A DNA stretch of 64,000 nt from Dendrobium chrysotoxum (lineage: Eukaryota; Streptophyta; Magnoliopsida; Asparagales; Orchidaceae). This document shows positions 1 to 12,672 of the stretch, piece after piece (position 1 is the stretch's first letter; each line of letters begins with the position of its first letter). The position numbers and the translations under genes are program-made. The notes under the pieces were generated by a model. That model saw only the letters and a program-made list of their open reading frames with translations. It was not told the origin of the DNA and searched no databases. The stretch is taken from contig CM034304.1 of NCBI GenBank assembly GCA_019925795.1, positions 18,554,228-18,618,227 of the forward strand, written 5' to 3'.

Positions 1-591
1 TCTTCTTTTACCAGGAGGGTGAAAAAGGACGACGGTTCTCTGCCTTCACTAGGAGGATAAAAAAGGATGAAGGTTCTCTGCCTTCACAAGGAGGGTAAAA
101 AGGACGTAGGTTCTCTACCTTCACCAGGAGGGTGAAAAAGGACAACAGTTCTCTTCCTTCGTCAGGGAGGGTGAAAAAGGATGACAGTTCTCTGCCACAC
201 CGAGTTTATGGAAGAGAGTTTGTGAAGGCTTCTCCGCCTTGCTGTGGGGGCTAAAGGAGAGTCACTTATGTTTAGTGCAATACTTGGAGAAGGAGTCTCC
301 AGGGAGTGGACATAGATCTAGTTGGACTGAACCACTATAAAATTTAGTGTTCTTATGTTCTCTTTAATTTTTTTGCATTTTTATTTTATGCTATTTAAAG
401 TTTTGTGGTTGAAAAATCTTTTGTGATAATCATATCTAAACAACTAAATATTTTAATATCAATAATTTAATTACTTAAAAGATACAAAAAGGTTTTCAAA
501 ATCCAAGAAATTTTTTAATTAACTAATTCACCCTCCTCTTGGTTAGCCTTGGGATAGTTCTATAAGGTCTAACAACCTACACGAACTTTCA
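1..591 (+). mobile_element. Copia LTR, 3' part, truncated by window start
   Basis: This is the 3' portion of a Ty1/copia LTR, read on the plus strand. It opens inside an array of about 38-bp leader repeats (CAGGAGGGTGAAAAAGGA units, 1-200) and then carries the block with GGAGTGGACATAGATC and CACTATAAAATTT shared by most LTRs in this window. It ends at ACGAACTTTCA, like the LTR of element B at 46373. The next bases, ACTTTTGTACATAATTA, faintly resemble B's decayed primer site, so this may be a 5' LTR whose interior was lost, or a solo or 3' LTR. The 5' part lies outside the window. Confidence 0.8.
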
Positions 592-2383
592 ACTTTTGTA
601 CATAATTATATCAATCGATGTAGCAGTATATGAATCATATATACACATACCATGTTCATGTATATCATGATATGTATACTATCATATTCAGGTTCATCAT
701 TATCACATATTTATACAATCCTATGCATTACACCATCATATTTAAATATTTCAATAGATCAAATTCACGTGTATCATTATAATGTATCATATCACATTCG
801 GAATATCATCATCTTCCATTTATCTATATTATGGATCATATCATATTGAGAGCCTTATCAAGTTAGGAATAATAATAAGCATATAATAATATCATGTATA
901 TGACTAAGTGATGTGTAAGTGAAAATTCTATTATGTCCACACTATCCTCTTTTGCTTAAAAATTTGCCTCACTTGATGTTACTGTGCAAGAAAATTTACA
1001 TGAAAAGATTAAAATTTGAAGAAAATGTCTAATAATGCTGTGACAAACTTTGGAGCACTGTGGCATTCATCCCGTAAATTTGACTAAAGATAGAGAGCAA
1101 GGCACTATAGTTAAGGAATCTCTCATTATCACAGTGCTACTAGAGCACTATAACATTTCAATATTTGATCTATATAGAACTGCAATATTATCCTTAGTGT
1201 CATAGTAAAAAATCACCGTTAAGCTATGGCAGAGAAATTAATTTGATTAACATAGGTAAATAATACATTGATTCAGTCTAAGAGATGTAGTGGTGGACAT
1301 TATCAATGTTATGATGCTAGGTCAATTCCTTAGCATCGTAGTGCTAACATTTTTAGTGAAGCAATGCTAGTGTCAGTTATAGGTGTTAAATATAAATAAC
1401 ATGGTTAAAATTTTTGTGAGGGCTAGCCATTTAAACTAATGTATTCAATCTTAGGTAGAGTTTAGAGGGAGGGAGAAAGTTAGTACGAGGAAAGTAAATT
1501 TAATGGTATTCTGGTTCTATCTATCCTTTTCTTTCCCCTTGTACTTTATTTATCATTAAATAAGAGTATGCTTTATCTATTTTGATTAAAATGGTTGGAT
1601 AAATTAATTCTCTTGGCCTATGCTATGTTGAGAATTATGTCTGTATAAGAATATATCTTATTTATATGAATTATGATATGATGTTTTTAAATCCTTCATG
1701 CTTTATTTAGTTTGTGTAGAGGCTTGAAATAAATTTTATATCTAGTGTGATCTACATCCTTGATGAAGGCATAGTAGAAACAAATAGAGGATTTTAAACA
1801 AAATTTGTTTATGCATAAATATATGGAGGTTAGAGTTCTGGAGTTATAAAGGAGATGTTGCAGTTTAATGTATCTTAGCTAGAAACTCCAATGAGCTCAA
1901 TAGAGATAACGAGTATTTATGCTCTACTTCACAGCAAAAATATAGAAGATCTATCTTTTCTATTCATGAGTTGCTAAATGTCATGGGTTCAGGATCACTT
2001 AGACGTAAAATCTTTTGTTTACAAACTTAGTTGATAACTTTCATTAGCATACCCTTATAATTTCAACGATAATATAAATTAGGAAATTTATAGGAGTGGT
2101 AAAATATTGATATTGAGATTATCCTTATCCTTATGGGAATGATACTCACTCACCTATATGCTTGTTGTCATGATACATGCACTTAGGTAGTTTTTAGTGA
2201 ACACCAATAATTAATATATAGTGCCAGGGTAGTGAATTTACATATCCATAAAACATCAAGTTTCTAGCACCATTGTCACTGAACAAACTCAAGTCAAGAT
2301 GTAGAATAAAATTATTAGAATGGCCATATGTTATTATAGATATCATACCACTATAATGTTATTAGTTTTATATACCAAGTGAA
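592..2383. other. Unassigned AT-rich intergenic stretch
   Basis: No coding frame, RNA gene or recognisable element was found. A short motif of the GCACTRTRG/CACAGTGCTAC type recurs on both strands at about 1050-1345, which is the kind of short inverted word seen in LTRs, but no LTR ends could be placed. It is probably decayed retroelement sequence. Confidence 0.4.
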
Positions 2384-3482
2384 TGTTGAAATCTAGGAGC
2401 TCGACTTTATATTTTAATGATTACAAAAATTATTAGATTATCATTTACTTTTTAATACATTTTGTATATTACATATTTTTTTGTGCTATTAACCATTTAT
2501 GTAAATTATATACCATACATAATTGAAGCATCAAGGCTTAGAATAGTATAGTGTTGGGGTCAATGATTGTCTATAATAATTAAGTATGTACTTTTCTATT
2601 TTCATAAGTTAATTGATATATTAGGTGTATGTTGCCTAGACAATCAAGCACATACTCACAAAAGGGTTAAAAATTAAATAGTTGAGTTTCTTTATTAATC
2701 ATACCATATAATCTATTCAAATAAAAGTTAATTTAACTATTTAATTAAATAAGATTAATTAAAATATAAATATAACTCGTACTATATGACCACCTAATCG
2801 TAGTTAAAACCCCACCTTCAAACCCTTTTTACCAATATTAAGCAAATTAGAAATTAGAAATTTAAACTGATCATATTTTATAATCTAGTTTGTATAGTAC
2901 AAACATTAATTAGAATTGTCTAATTTAATCCTTAGGATTAAAGAACCAAATCAGGATAAAATCTTTATTAAAAATTATATTGTATGATTCATTTCATATA
3001 GGAAGATCAAACACAAAGATCACTGGATGAAGTTAGGTTCATTCTAGTTGATCTGTGATTCAATTTAACTAATTATATTATATTATTATATATTATACAA
3101 TACAAATAGATACGATAATTAAGTAAATTATATTGTATGATCCTAGTATCATACTGTATAATCAGTGCAATTAATTTGAACTTTAGGGTTTTAATTTAAA
3201 TAGCTACTTTAATTTTGTGTATAATACTTATTGGTCAGGGTTGAGTAGTAGAAGTCTTTTTTTTTTCTTATGAGAGAGCTTAACAAAAGGAGAGGGGAGT
3301 CTCCTTGCTTGTGTGAGATTCCAAGCTACTTTGGGCTAGAGAGGTGAGGTTGTGGGAGTTATCCTTGAGGGTTTCAATAGGAGTGAAGGGTTTTCACATG
3401 GTTGTTTCCGTTTAACTTACACCTTATGGTCCCCTATATTATGGTGTTAGAATTATTAAAGGAGAACTATATGAAGAGTCTT
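2384..3482 (+). mobile_element. Element D 5' LTR, 3' end deleted
   Basis: It starts TGTTGAAATCTAGGAGCTCG, matching the inverted right end of LTR F (TGTTGAAATTCAGGATCCC), so the LTR start is well placed. It is co-linear with D's 3' LTR copy at 13667-16600, including the stretch GAGAGCTTAACAAAAGGAGA and the GTCTCCTTGCT block near 3300. It carries several CATAC/GTATGAT-type inverted words. Similarity stops near 3480, and pol sequence follows at once, marking an internal deletion junction. Confidence 0.75.
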
Positions 3483-3484
3483 TA

Positions 3485-5113
3485 GGAATCCACAGGAGAT
3501 AAGCATCTAGTCACCCTAGAGAACTTATCTTAGAGATCCATCCACAAGGGCTAGGATTAAGCATGGTCTCAGGAAGTAAAGTTAGCGATACAACCTTCAT
3601 CTCTATGATAGAAACCACTATTGTAGAATAAACCTTAGAAGATGAATTTTGGATTATTGTGATGAAAGAAGAATTAAATTAATATGTAGGAATTAGTGAA
3701 TAAACTAACTAATTAGAGTGATAGAAATAAATGGGTTTTTTAAAATAAATTAACTGACTATGGTTCACTTGGTAAAAAAAAGGCAGGATTGGTAGCAAAG
3801 GGGACAATCATATAGAAGGGATATATTTTGAGGAGACTTTTATCCTAGTAGTTAGACTAGAAGCCATTAGAGTACTATTAGCATTTATATGTGTTAAGGG
3901 CTTTAAATTATACCAAATGGATGTAAAAAGTGTTTTTCTAAATGGAGTAATTAAAGAAGATGTCTATGTAGAATAGCCCCCAGGTTTTGAGAACTCAGCT
4001 TTTTCAAATCATGTCTATAAACTTAAGTATTATATGGGATTAAGCACGTGCCTAGGTCATGGTATGATAAGCTTAGTAATTTTCAATTAGAAAAATTATT
4101 TATTAAGAGCACCATAGATACCACCCTATTCAATAATATAATTAGAGATGATATATTCATTATTCAAAATTTATGTGGATGATATTCTTTTTGAATCCAT
4201 TGATAAAAAATTTACGTAAAGAATTTTCTTCCATTATAGGTGATGAATTTGAAATGAGTTATGGGTGAGTTGACATATTTCTTAGGTTTAATGTTAAGTA
4301 AAGGGAGGATAAAACCTTCTTGAGTCAGACTAAGTATATTAAAGAAATTTTGAAGAAATTTGATCTAGAGGGTTACAAGAGTATAAATACATAGATGAGC
4401 CCAACCACCCAAGTAGACAAAGATCAGAATAGTAAATCAATTAATAAAAAGAGGTTTAGAGAAATTATTGGATCCATACTTTATCTAACTTCCAGTAGAC
4501 CTGATATTATGTTTAGTATTTATCTTTATATTTGATGTTAGGCTTATCCTAACTAATATCATATGACCACCATCAAAAGAATCTTTAGGTATCTCATAGG
4601 CTTTGAGAACATAGATATCTTGTATTCTAGGAGTAGCTCGGCCTTTGACTTAGGTGAATACTCATATTTGAATTTTATAGTATATATTATAGATAGGAAA
4701 AACACCACAGGAACCTGCTAATTCATAGGATAATCTTAGTTTCTTGGTCAAGTAGAAAGAAAAATTCTAAGCCCTTTCCACTACAAAAGCTGAATATAAA
4801 GCTATAGGAAGTTGGGTTGCCCAAGTCCTTTAGCTAAAGCAACAAAACTTTTAACTACCCTTAAAAATCATCCCAATCATATGTGATAACATGAATGCAA
4901 TCTGCATCACTAAAAATTCTATTCAATATTCCCACACTAAATATATTGATGTTAGGTCACACTTTATTAGAGATTATGTAGCCAAGGGAAATGTAAAAAT
5001 GAAACATATGGACACTAAAAATCAATTAGCAAATATTTGTTATCAAACCCTTAAATTATGATAGGTTTAATGCACTTATGATTAGATTAGGTGATGTTGA
5101 TATAAGTGCTTAG
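3485..5113 (+). pseudogene. Element D copia pol remnant: RT and RNase H
   Basis: This is a broken reverse transcriptase and RNase H reading frame of the copia type. Visible blocks in order are the pre-RT linker (FISMIE, DEFWII at about 3595-3660), the RT start (LVAKG...FEETF, about 3788-3845), LYQMDVKS.FLNGVIKEDVYVE (3910-3975), a frame-shifted YVDD region near 4170-4190, RNase H with TSSRPDIMFS (about 4490-4515) and the terminal RLGDVDISA stop at 5111-5113. More than ten stops and several frameshifts are present. Protease and integrase are missing because of the deletion at about 3483. It cannot be functional. Confidence 0.85.
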
Positions 5114-5817
5114 GAATTTTGGTTTATTACATGCTATGATTGTTGTTGTCCTCTTTTATGATTTTATGTGTTTTTGTGTCATGTTTTGTTTACATTTTAT
5201 GTTTGTGATGTCTTCCATTTTTGTTGTGTTTTTAAAATTTTGGTAAATGTTTTGTGTGTATTTGTACTTATGGAATTGTCCCTAATCATCACACATAATA
5301 CTAAAACTCTTTGCCAATACTATACGATCAACATTATATAGTACGATAATGTTGATTAACACACATCAACCATTCATTTGATATTAACGACCCAAATTAA
5401 ATTAATTATTAAGTTTTGCATTGTAAGAAAATTTCTTTGTAATGTATGAATGATGTGGCAAAAGTGTTAGAATAAGCTTAAATTTGATGGGTATAATCCT
5501 TAATTACATATCATACTATATGAGCACCTATTAAAACTAAATGATCCTTTTAGTCAATGATCATATATAAGACCCCTCAGGATGGATGAAAAGATGAAAA
5601 TCATACTACATGATCCCTCATCCTACTAGATGACTTGACCAAGGCTTTTTACTAGTCATACTAGATAATTTGGATTCTTCTATCCAAAGAATAGGATGTA
5701 CATCATATTATATGATTGGATAAAGCCTATAAATGGAAGAAAAATTTTCAATTCTAAAAAATAAAAACCTATTCTAAACCTCATCTCCTTATACCTTCCT
5801 TATCCCAAGCAATCCCA
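5114..5817 (+). promoter_or_regulatory. Element D pol to env-like spacer with TATA box
   Basis: A 704-bp non-coding spacer between the pol stop and the env-like ATG. It holds many imperfect palindromic words of the ATCATAC..GTACGAT kind (5320-5690), like those in U3. CCTATAAATGG (TATA at 5728) lies 90 nt before ATG 5818, followed by a pyrimidine-rich leader (CCTCATCTCCTTATACC). The same arrangement occurs in elements B and C. Promoter function is an inference. Confidence 0.5.
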
Positions 5818-6308
5818 ATGGACTTTTATAAGGGGGTCCCTTTCAACCCCGGGTCGATGATTGATTTCAGTCAATAGATGATGAAGGTTCTTATCAATGA
5901 TATAGGGCTACGACTATCATAACTTTCAAGGTCTTGAATCACGAAACTCTAAATTATCATGTATTAGATCTCTTTGTAGGAACTACCTTATAATTTCTCC
6001 TCATACTAGCCTTTACTTTCCATTATGAGACACTTTTTGAAATTTTTTTCTAATATTAAATGTCGAATGCACATCCATGAAATCATATGTTTGTAGATGC
6101 CCCATATAAATTATCTACCGAGATTTTTACAAACCTTTACACATTTCATGGGCATAAAACCTCATGATATGTCCTGCAATAGTGATTATAATTGGACACA
6201 GGTAAACCTTACACTTAGGAATGCTCCAATTAATCTTCACCTTTAATCAACCTTTTAGTCCAAAATGCTTGTATTATTTAGCATGTACCTAGAAATATTA
6301 TTATACCC
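5818..6308 (+). pseudogene. Element D env-like ORF, first part
   Basis: The degenerate N-terminal half of the ORF found after pol in elements B and C. The clearest match is SDYNWTQVNLTLR (about 6181-6220), aligning with NYDWIDVNLTLRG in C and DFDWIAVDQTLRG in B. A weaker match, LFEIFFSNIK (about 6030-6060), corresponds to FHLFLANMK. Many stops are present. The frame is cut at 6308 by element E and resumes at 12673. The role of such env-like proteins is unknown; the name reflects position only. Confidence 0.65.
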
Positions 6309-6980
6309 TGAAAGTTCATGAGGGTTGTTAAACCCTAAAGATCTAGCCTGAGGCTAATCAAGAGGGAGGTGAAATGGTAGTTTTAAAAATTCTTTAAAAC
6401 AAAATAAAAAAAATTATCTTTTTAAATAAACAAATAACTTATGTGGAAGCAGATAACAAAATTAAAGTTTTCAATCACATATTAAATACCAAAAAATTGT
6501 AAAAATAAAAATGCAAAAAAATTATTAAGAAAAAAAAACACTAAATTTTATAGTGATTCAGTCAAATCTGAACTACGTCCACTCCTCAAAAATCTCCTTT
6601 TCAGGTATTTCACTAATCAGTCAGGGTCTCTCCTTTTACCCCCATAGTAAGGTAGAGAAGCCCTTATAAAATCTTTCCATCAACCCGGAGCAGAGTACCT
6701 TGAATCCTTTTTCACCCTCCTGGTGAAGGCAGAGAACCCAAAATTCTTTTACTCCCACCTAGAGTTGGTAGAGGACAACAAATCCTTTTACTCCCTCCTT
6801 GAGTAGGCAGAAAACCTTAAAATTCTTTTACTCCCTCTTAGAGTAGGCAGAGAACCTGGATCTGATACTGATGATCGTCTCCCTAGAGCCACCAAGGAAC
6901 CAAGGACGAAGCTTGAAGATGATGATGGAAACCTTGCTTGGAGCAACCTTTGTGAATCCCCTCATAACTCCCCCTCATAA

Positions 6981-7036
<56 letters not shown>

Positions 7037-7970
7037 CCTCTCCTTCTTCTTCTCTAAGCTCTCTCTCAATACAAACCAGCACCAAAAGATTATCTTAAGA
7101 GATAATGAGAGAGATTAAATAAGGAGCCTCCAAAAGAAGCCCTAAATTTTAATTTTGTGCTTCTTATATTCCAGGATGATCAATATATCATCATGTACGA
7201 TTAGTACAAAACAACTATTTTAGCCTGGATGAACAGCACTTCCCTGGATGATTAGTTCAATAGGAATAGGAATATTATCCTGGATGATTAGATTATTGTC
7301 CTGGATGATTAGTTTAAATTTTTTGAACATCATCCAGTACGATGTCCGGCGATGCCTGATCATCCCAAGTACTTCTCTATCATCTAGGATGAAAGGGGTC
7401 CATCATCCTAAATAATTAGTTGAAAAGTACTATTGCTCATCCGATACGATAGGTGGCGATCCCTTATCATCCCAACATGTTCTCTATCATCCAGGGTGAC
7501 CGATCATCCTGTATGATCATATCGAATTAAGATTTACCATAATGGTTCTCCTAATCATAGGATTAATTTAGTCATGATTATTCTGAATCATCCAGGATGA
7601 TATACATCGTCCTGTATGATTAGTATAAAATTTGAAAATTAAAATATTACCTAAATTATGATTGGTGGCTATTTTCACAATACAAACTGATTATCTGGGA
7701 TGATATGGATCATCCAGTATGGTTAGTTTAATCACTCTTAATCAACTGGTATGCCCTAATTAGGTCTTCTATTTTTAACTGATCGTCCATGATGATATAG
7801 ATCGTTCTGTATGATTAGGTCAAAAATAGAGAATTCTCTAACTTACCAAATTTCTCCCCCTGAGTGTGTGTGTGCAAGGTTACTTAGCCTGAGGTCTACC
7901 AGATATATGACTTGACTCAAGAAAAGTAAAAATTATACTAAATTTGAAATTATAGGCAAACTCAATCCTA
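6309..7970 (-). mobile_element. Element E 3' LTR, 5' end deleted
   Basis: Co-linear with the LTR at 10931-12672. From the 3' end it has the CCTCTTGATTAGCC-like block, the conserved ACTATAAAATTT block (about 6545), leader repeats with GGCAGAGAACC (6660-6860), a long CT run and the U3 palindromes of the ATCATCC-GGATGAT type (7150-7810). It ends at CTCAATCCTAG, where pol sequence begins; the sister LTR has about 160 bp more. Confidence 0.82.
6984..7033. repeat. (CT)n microsatellite inside LTR of element E
   Basis: About 25 perfect CT units lie in the leader part of the left LTR. The matching place in the sister LTR (about 11594-11609) has only a short interrupted CT run, so the tract grew after insertion. 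Confidence 0.95.
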
Positions 7971-9123
7971 GTTGAGACTTCCCATTATTCAAAATGAACA
8001 CTTTATATCCAAAGATATAGAGGTGAGAGAGTTTGGTGTCCTTCCCTCTAAGATTTCATAGAGTGTCTTCTTCAGCTTAGATCTAACAGTAACCCTATCC
8101 AGAACATAACATGCTGTATTCACCGCTTCTATCCAAAACTATTTAGGAAGTGAGTATTCAACTAATATGACTCTAATGGCTTTTACTAGGGTCTTATTCT
8201 TTCTTTTAGCAACTCTATTCTACTGAGGGGTCCTAAGAGCTAAAAAGTTGTGATCTATCCCTTACTCCTTACAGAAAAATTCAAAATTTTTATTTTCAAA
8301 TTCTCCATCATGGTTATTGTGAAAGGTTATAATTTCACAATCTAATTTTCTCTGAATCCAAGTAAAGAAAGATCTAAATTTCTCAAATGATTCACTCTTA
8401 TGTGATAGGAATCTAACCCAAGTGAACCTTAAATAATCATCAACAATCACATACCCAAAGACTTTCCCTCCTAGACTTATAGTGCTGATATGTCCAAAAA
8501 TATTCATGTGAAGGACTTGTAAGGGTTTGCTTGTGGTAATATCTTTGATTGAGGGGAAAGTGGATTTGAATTGTTTCCCTAACTAACAAGCATCACACAA
8601 GTGGTCCCTAGTGAACTCTAATTTATAGATACCTCTCACTAAGTCTTTTTGGGTGATCTTCCTAAGGCATTTCATTCTTACATGACATAATCTTCTATGC
8701 CACAACTAAGATTCATTAGTAATTATTTTTAAGCAAAATGAAGCAGCACATTTAATGTTATTTAAATCAAGCATGTAGATGTTATTGATTCTTTTTTCCT
8801 ACAAAATAATGTTATCGTTTAAGCTTATAATGCAGCTAGTTGACAGAAATTTTATGCTGAAACTTTTATCACATAGCTGGCTGATGCTGAGCATATTGTA
8901 TTTCAAGCCATCAACAAGTAAAATATTTTCAATGATGAAATTTTTTAAATTGCCAATTATACCAAAGCCAACCACTCCCCTGGTGGTATTATCTCCAAGT
9001 ACTACCTTGCCTCCTTCCCTGGCCTCTAACAAAATGAATTATTTTGTATCTCCAGTCATAGGCATTAAACATCTCCTATCCAGGTACCACATACACTCAT
9101 AAGGACTTTTGTGAGAGCACCCC
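7971..9123 (-). pseudogene. Element E pol remnant: protease and integrase
   Basis: Read on the minus strand. The protease motif is altered to WYLDRRC (normally WYLDSGC), followed by GGKVVLGDNTTRGVVG and the SISQLCDK block. The integrase zinc site follows as LWHRRLCH and HLCDAC, then the core. The first catalytic Asp of HMDLFGP reads Asn (HMNIFGH). VIVDDYLRFTW is present, and the second catalytic region reads NNHDGEFENKNF. The frame ends at VFILNNGKSQLG, where it joins LTR sequence near 7970. Several stops occur. A TAG lies in the pol frame at 9124-9126, 12 codons before the Tyr of YLD, as in A, B and C. Confidence 0.85.
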
Positions 9124-9133
9124 TACAAAATCA

Positions 9134-10871
9134 TCAAATGTTAGATTTTAGAACCCAAATATGTTTGGGTCCCATCTTATGGAAAGATGAATGAAATGCA
9201 TGCATGTTATGTGTGAGCACTGAATTTTAGGTCTCCACACCTAATGTATACTATGATGAATAGTGCAAGTATGGGAGATATATCCTAGCATGCCATAAGA
9301 AAAATATTTAACACCAGGAAAAGGATTTACTAATTTATATGGATTATGGTGCCTCTTCTTAGGTTTTAATGATGCATGCTTTATTGATGGTTTATCAAAC
9401 TCTTCAAGTGTATGTGATTTTTTATTTTCCTTGAAAGCGAAAAATTCAGCTTCTAAAAACTTATTTGCACTTTCAAGAACTAAATTTTCTATTTTCAAAG
9501 CATGCTCTTACTATCTAAATCAGTTACAAGAGTATCTAAGTACTTTTATTCTTTTTCTATTTCAACATGTAATATTTTCAAGGAATCATGCTCTTTAGTT
9601 AAATCAAGATGTTGTTATTTAAAGAGTCAAATTCATCTAATAAGACCATGTGATTACTATCCAAAGTGGAATGAACTTTCCTTAGGATTTCTTGCTCTTT
9701 CTGTAGATTTAAAAATTAAGCTTGAAGCTAGCATGTAATTTCTTAAGCTTCCTATATGAGGAATGAATTCCTTCAGAAACCTCTAGTAACTATTCATAGG
9801 TAAGCTCACATAACTCTTCTTGATCAGAGTGATCAAGATGATCATTGACTATTAAACATAGGTTTGTTATCTCCTCATCTGTTTCAGTTTCAGAGGAGTC
9901 TAATGTTGAACTTAAGTTTGTATTCACCCTTCTCCTTGCCTGGGTGAGCTTTAAGAGTTGGTCAATCAAACTTTAGATGCCCTGGCTTCATGCATTCAAG
10001 ACAAATAACATCAAAAAAAACTTTAGAATTTTTATTATTCTTACCTTTATTCTATTTATAATGATACTTTTGATTTTTCCTTAAGAAGCTCATGAATTGC
10101 ATAGTTATTAAAGCAGCATCATCACTTTTAGAACCAGAAGAATTAGTGTTAGAATCATTAGCCTTTGAGGCTATAGTTTTCTCCTTTTTCTTGTCACCTA
10201 CATCAAACTGCCTTTGGTTCACTCCTTCCTCGTAAGCAATTAGTGATCCAAGTAAGTTATAAATTGAATAAATATTCAAGTTCTTAGATTCAGTAATGTT
10301 AATACTTTTTGCGTCAACGAAAGAAGGTAAACATCTCAGAATCTTGTTAATTTTTTCAAAATTTGTGAGTTCTCTTCCTAAGGCAATACAGGGATGTAAC
10401 AATTTGTGTGAACCTAGTATACATTTCAAAAATTCATTCACTAGGTTTCATGTGAAATAGTTCATAATCATGCAGTAAAATATTCATCCTTGATTATTTA
10501 ACTTTATTTGTACCTTCATATGTTATGTATAGTCTGCCCCAAATTACCTTACCATTAGAACAAGTGGATACACACATATAATTTTTAGATTTTAAGGCAT
10601 AGAAAAAATAGTTCAAATACTTAGCATTTAGTTGTGCTAGTTCTCTATCATCAGTAGTCCATTCAGCAAAAGGAATTTTAGTTTTTATGCTATTCACTAA
10701 TCTAAAAGGTGTAGAATAACCATCCTTAACAAGCATCCACATTTAATAATCAATTAATTATAAAAAGGTGGACATGCGAGTTTTCCAAAAATCAAAAGGA
10801 TTATTATCAAATAGAGCTGGTCGAGTAATTAAATAGCCTTTCATAGTGTTACGATTACCAAAGTTAGACAT
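9134..10871 (-). pseudogene. Element E gag remnant
   Basis: Starts MSNFGNRNTMKGY (ATG at 10871), 60 bp after the LTR, matching the other copia gags here. The capsid-like part follows (NPFDFWKTRMSTF, ELAQLNAKYLN, YITYEGTNKVK, MYTRFTQIVTSL). The first zinc knuckle is CLECMKPGHLKFD with its last Cys lost at a stop (about 9970). Next come an acidic stretch, a helical Lys/Glu-rich region and a second knuckle reduced to FSYGMLGYISHTC (about 9295). Several stops and frameshifts are present. The final gag-frame codon is TGA at 9134-9136. Confidence 0.85.
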
Positions 10872-10915
10872 GGATCTTAATTCAAAATTTTTCTAAAACT
10901 TGATTTTATGAATCC

Positions 10916-10928
10916 TACTCTGATACCA
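10916..10928 (-). promoter_or_regulatory. Element E primer binding site
   Basis: The minus strand reads TGGTATCAGAGTA, complementary to the 3' end of initiator-Met tRNA over 11 bases, two bases from the end of the 5' LTR. Confidence 0.85.
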
Positions 10929-10930
10929 CT

Positions 10931-12672
10931 TGAAAGTTTATGAGGGTTATTAAACCCTAAAGAACTAGCCTGAGATTAACCAAGATGAGGGGTAATAAAT
11001 AAATAACTTGTGCAAAAGCAGATAACAAAATCAAAGTTTTTAATCATAGATCAAATCATAGAAAAGTGCAGAAATAAAAATGTGGAAAATGTAATAAGAA
11101 AGAACACACCAAATTTTATAGTGGTTCAGTCAAATTTGACCTACGTCCACTCCCTGAAAATCTCCTTTCCAGGTATTTCACTAATCAGTCAGTGACTCTC
11201 CTTTTGCCCCCACAGTAAGGTGGAGAAGCCCTTATAAAATCTTTCCACCAACCTGATGAGGCAGAGTACCTTGAATCTTTTTTCACCCTCTTGATGAAGG
11301 CAGAGAACCTGAAATCCTTTTACTCCCACCTAGAGTTGGTAGAGAATCATGAATCCTTTTACTCCCTCCTGGAGTAGGCAGAGAATCTTGAAATCCTTTT
11401 ACTCCCTCCTGGAGTAGCAAAGAACCTTGAAATCCTTTTACTCCCTCTTGGAGTAGGCAGAGAGCCTGGATCTGATGCTGATGGTCATCTCCCTAGAGTC
11501 ACCAAGGAACCAAGGACAATGCTTGAAGATGATGATGAAAACCTTATTTGGAGCAACCTTTGTGAATCCCCTCATAGTTCCCCCTCACAAGGATCTCTTT
11601 CTCTCTCTCAAACCTCTCCTTCTCCTTCTCTAAGCTCTCTCTTAAGATGAACCAGTAGTAAAAGATTATCTCAAGAGACAATGAAAGAGCTTAAATAGGG
11701 AGCCTAAAAAAAACCCTAATTTTTAATTCTGTGCTTGTGATCGTCCTATATGATTAGTACAGAATAGTCTTTTCATCCTGGATGAATAGCACTGCCCTGA
11801 ATGATTAGTTCAACAAGAATAGGAATATCATCTTGGATGATTAGATTAATGTCATGGAAGATTAATTTAAATCTTCTAAATATTATCCAGTATGATGCCC
11901 GATGATGCCTGATCGTCCCAAGTAATTCTCTATCGTCTAGGATGAAAGGGGTCCATCATCTTGGACAATTAGTTGAAAAATACTATTATTCGGTATGATA
12001 GGCGACGATCCCTTATCATCCCAACATGCTCTTTATCGTCCAGGATGATCGATCGTCCTGCACGATCATATTAAATTAAGATTTACCATAATTATTCTCC
12101 TAATCACAAGATTAATTTAGGCATGATTATTCTGAATCATATAGGATGATATACATCATCCTGTATGATTAGCACAAAATTTATAAATTAAAATATTACC
12201 TAAATTGTGATTGGTGGCTATTTTCATAATATGAACTAATCATCTAGGATGATATGGATCATCTAGTATGATTAGTTTAATCACTCTTAATTAACTTGGA
12301 GGCCCTAATTAGATCTTCTATTTTTAACTGATCATCCAGAACGATATAGATCATCCTATATGATTAGGTTAAAAAATAGAAAATTCTCTAACTCACCAAA
12401 TTTCTCCCCCTGGGTGTGTGTGTACAAGGTTACTTAGCTTGGGGTCCACCAGATACATGACTTGACTCAACAAAAGTAAAAAAGAATAATGAATTTAAAA
12501 TTACAGATAGACTCAATCCAAGTCTACCTGATCTTAGGTTGATATGTATTGTAAGTGATCTTATGGACCTGAAAGGTTAGTAGGTAGGGCAACCAAAACT
12601 AATATGCAATAGTAGTAGACAAGAATGTTTATCATCATTAAAATCATAGTACTTGGATCCAGATTTGCAACA
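10931..12672 (-). mobile_element. Element E 5' LTR, full length
   Basis: A 1742-bp LTR. On the minus strand it begins TGTTGCAAATCTGGATCC and ends with CTTTCA. U3 holds about ten palindromes of the ATCATCC-GGATGAT type, often in pairs separated by 4-8 nt. The leader carries GGAGTAGGCAGAGAACC-type repeats (about 11260-11470), and ACTATAAAATTT lies near 11110. The start codon of gag follows 60 bp downstream. Confidence 0.88.

Larger units (their letters stand above)
6309..12672 (-). mobile_element. Element E: internally deleted copia element
   Basis: A minus-strand copia element bounded by TGAAAG (6309) and GCAACA (12672). It is flanked by TACCC (6304-6308) and TATCC (12673-12677), a 5-bp target duplication with one mismatch. 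The order on the minus strand is 5' LTR, primer site, gag, protease, integrase, then a deletion that removes the integrase C-terminus, RT, RNase H, env-like region, PPT and the first roughly 160 bp of the 3' LTR. It sits inside D's env-like ORF. The LTR pair differs by roughly 10 percent by eye, so it is fairly old. Confidence 0.85.

Noticed and set aside
652..849. 65-codon frame rich in Ile, Ser and Tyr
   Set aside because: AT-rich low-complexity translation; no conserved motif.
6871..7098. Open frame with long Ser-Leu repeat
   Set aside because: It is the (CT)n run in the LTR of element E read in one frame; no protein-like sequence elsewhere.
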